DNA of 6,614 nucleotides from an uncultured Clostridiaceae bacterium (GTDB lineage Bacteria; Bacillota; Clostridia; Lachnospirales; Lachnospiraceae), in assembly GCA_947175375.1 (NCBI GenBank), contig CAMWMT010000154.1, forward strand, positions 1 to 6,614, written 5' to 3'. Under the pieces are notes generated by a model. The model searched no databases and had not been told where the DNA came from. It was given only the letters and a program-made list of their open reading frames with translations. This document shows, one piece after another, positions 6,114 to 6,614 of this stretch. A program made the translations under genes and the position numbers. Numbering within the stretch: the first letter of the stretch is position 1; each line of letters opens with the position of its first letter.

Positions 6114-6614
6114 CTATTCTGTAATGGTGTAAAGGGCAACTTCGTCGATCTCGCGGTTTGTTCCCACGATGACGTCTTTGCCGTCTTTGTTTACGAAATG
6201 CAGTGCATTTGCGCAGCCGGTATTCTGGTCGATATATTCTGTTTTATAAGTTCCCGCCTCGGTATCCCAGGTGATGGCGATGGTATTTTTGGTACCTTTT
6301 CTCCAGCCGACGATCCAGGTCGGTCTACCCAGCAGCTCGCATGCCCAGGTCGCATGGATCATCTCTGTCTCAGATTCTGGGCAGCCGTATTTCCATTGCG
6401 GCACATAGTTGTCATGTTCATCCAGATGATAGATCGTAAGAGACGAGCCATGGAAAGGACTGATGCAGCCCAGCTCCAGTTTGCCGTCCCCGTCAAAGTC
6501 GACCAGTACGGAGTCACTGGAAGGAATACTGCTGATCTGCGTGACTTCCCAATCTGCTCCGGAGACAGCAGGTGGATTAAACAGGAAAGTACCCTCTTCG
6601 CAGCCTACAAGAGC
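6114..6614 (-). CDS. FG-GAP/VCBS-repeat-like protein, C-terminal part (cut by window edge)
   Basis: The reading frame is open from the right edge to the TAG at 6114, giving the last 166 residues. The GTG at 6404 that could begin a shorter frame has no convincing ribosome binding site and lies inside conserved-looking sequence, so the gene very probably continues off the window. DFDGDGKLELG (39-49 of the visible part) is an FG-GAP/VCBS-type calcium-loop motif. HFVNKDGKDVIVGTNREIDEVALYTI (139 onward) looks like a second copy at the same blade position. Between them is a strand-rich block, HATWACELLGRPTWIVGWRKG (87-107), typical of beta-propeller blades that begin with a loop and end in an I-V-G strand. 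Whether it is secreted or cytosolic depends on the missing N-terminus. It is co-transcribed with araD, so it may act in recognising or processing a pentose-containing substrate; that role is inference. A substrate-binding or lyase-like propeller is possible. Confidence 0.7.
   Translation of the reverse strand, partial: ALVGCEEGTFLFNPPAVSGADWEVTQISSIPSSDSVLVDFDGDGKLELGCISPFHGSSLTIYHLDEHDNYVPQWKYGCPESETEMIHATWACELLGRPTWIVGWRKGTKNTIAITWDTEAGTYKTEYIDQNTGCANALHFVNKDGKDVIVGTNREIDEVALYTITE

Noticed and set aside
1..6614. CRISPR arrays, insertion sequences, tRNA or rRNA genes
   Set aside because: No spaced direct repeats, transposase motifs with inverted ends, or cloverleaf-like sequences were seen; the pRiA4b-like protein alone is not evidence of a mobile element.

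Overview
The window looks like chromosomal DNA of an anaerobic Gram-positive bacterium, most likely a Lachnospiraceae-type Clostridium relative. The grounds are strong purine-rich Shine-Dalgarno sites at correct spacing, a split two-subunit transketolase, a pRiA4b ORF-3-like fusion protein of a kind common in gut Firmicutes, and sigma-A-type promoters. This assignment is inferred from gene content and was not tested by a search. No rRNA, tRNA, CRISPR array, insertion sequence or phage gene was seen.

Left part (1-1880). A short AT-rich intergenic stretch carries two back-to-back sigma-A-like promoters. One reads left out of the window (TTGATT-N17-TATAAT on the minus strand) and its transcript would begin with a small hairpin. 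The other reads right (TTGAAA-N17-TACAAT) into a gene for a multidomain pRiA4b ORF-3-like protein of unknown function. The position of the rightward promoter and a strong ribosome binding site place that gene's start at 210, not at the upstream ATG at 141.

Middle part (1881-3567). A PfkB-family sugar or nucleoside kinase on the minus strand converges on the pRiA4b gene. It is divergent from a flavodoxin-fold NAD(P)H-dependent oxidoreductase on the plus strand, with only 72 bp between the two starts. The oxidoreductase gene ends at a perfect 14-bp-stem hairpin that can serve as a shared terminator for it and for the operon arriving from the right.

Right part (3568-6614). A tightly packed minus-strand operon runs, in transcription order: the C-terminal part of an FG-GAP/VCBS-like protein (cut by the window edge), L-ribulose-5-phosphate 4-epimerase (araD), the transketolase N-terminal (ThDP-binding) subunit and the transketolase C-terminal subunit. 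The spacings are 14, 33 and 3 nt. Biochemically this is a pentose-assimilation segment: AraD makes D-xylulose 5-phosphate and the split transketolase passes it into the pentose phosphate pathway. The isomerase and kinase that would make L-ribulose 5-phosphate are not in view and may lie upstream of the window. I see no clear evidence for a wholly new system. The least explained items are the propeller-like protein in a pentose operon, the pRiA4b fusion protein and the structured start of the leftward transcript.
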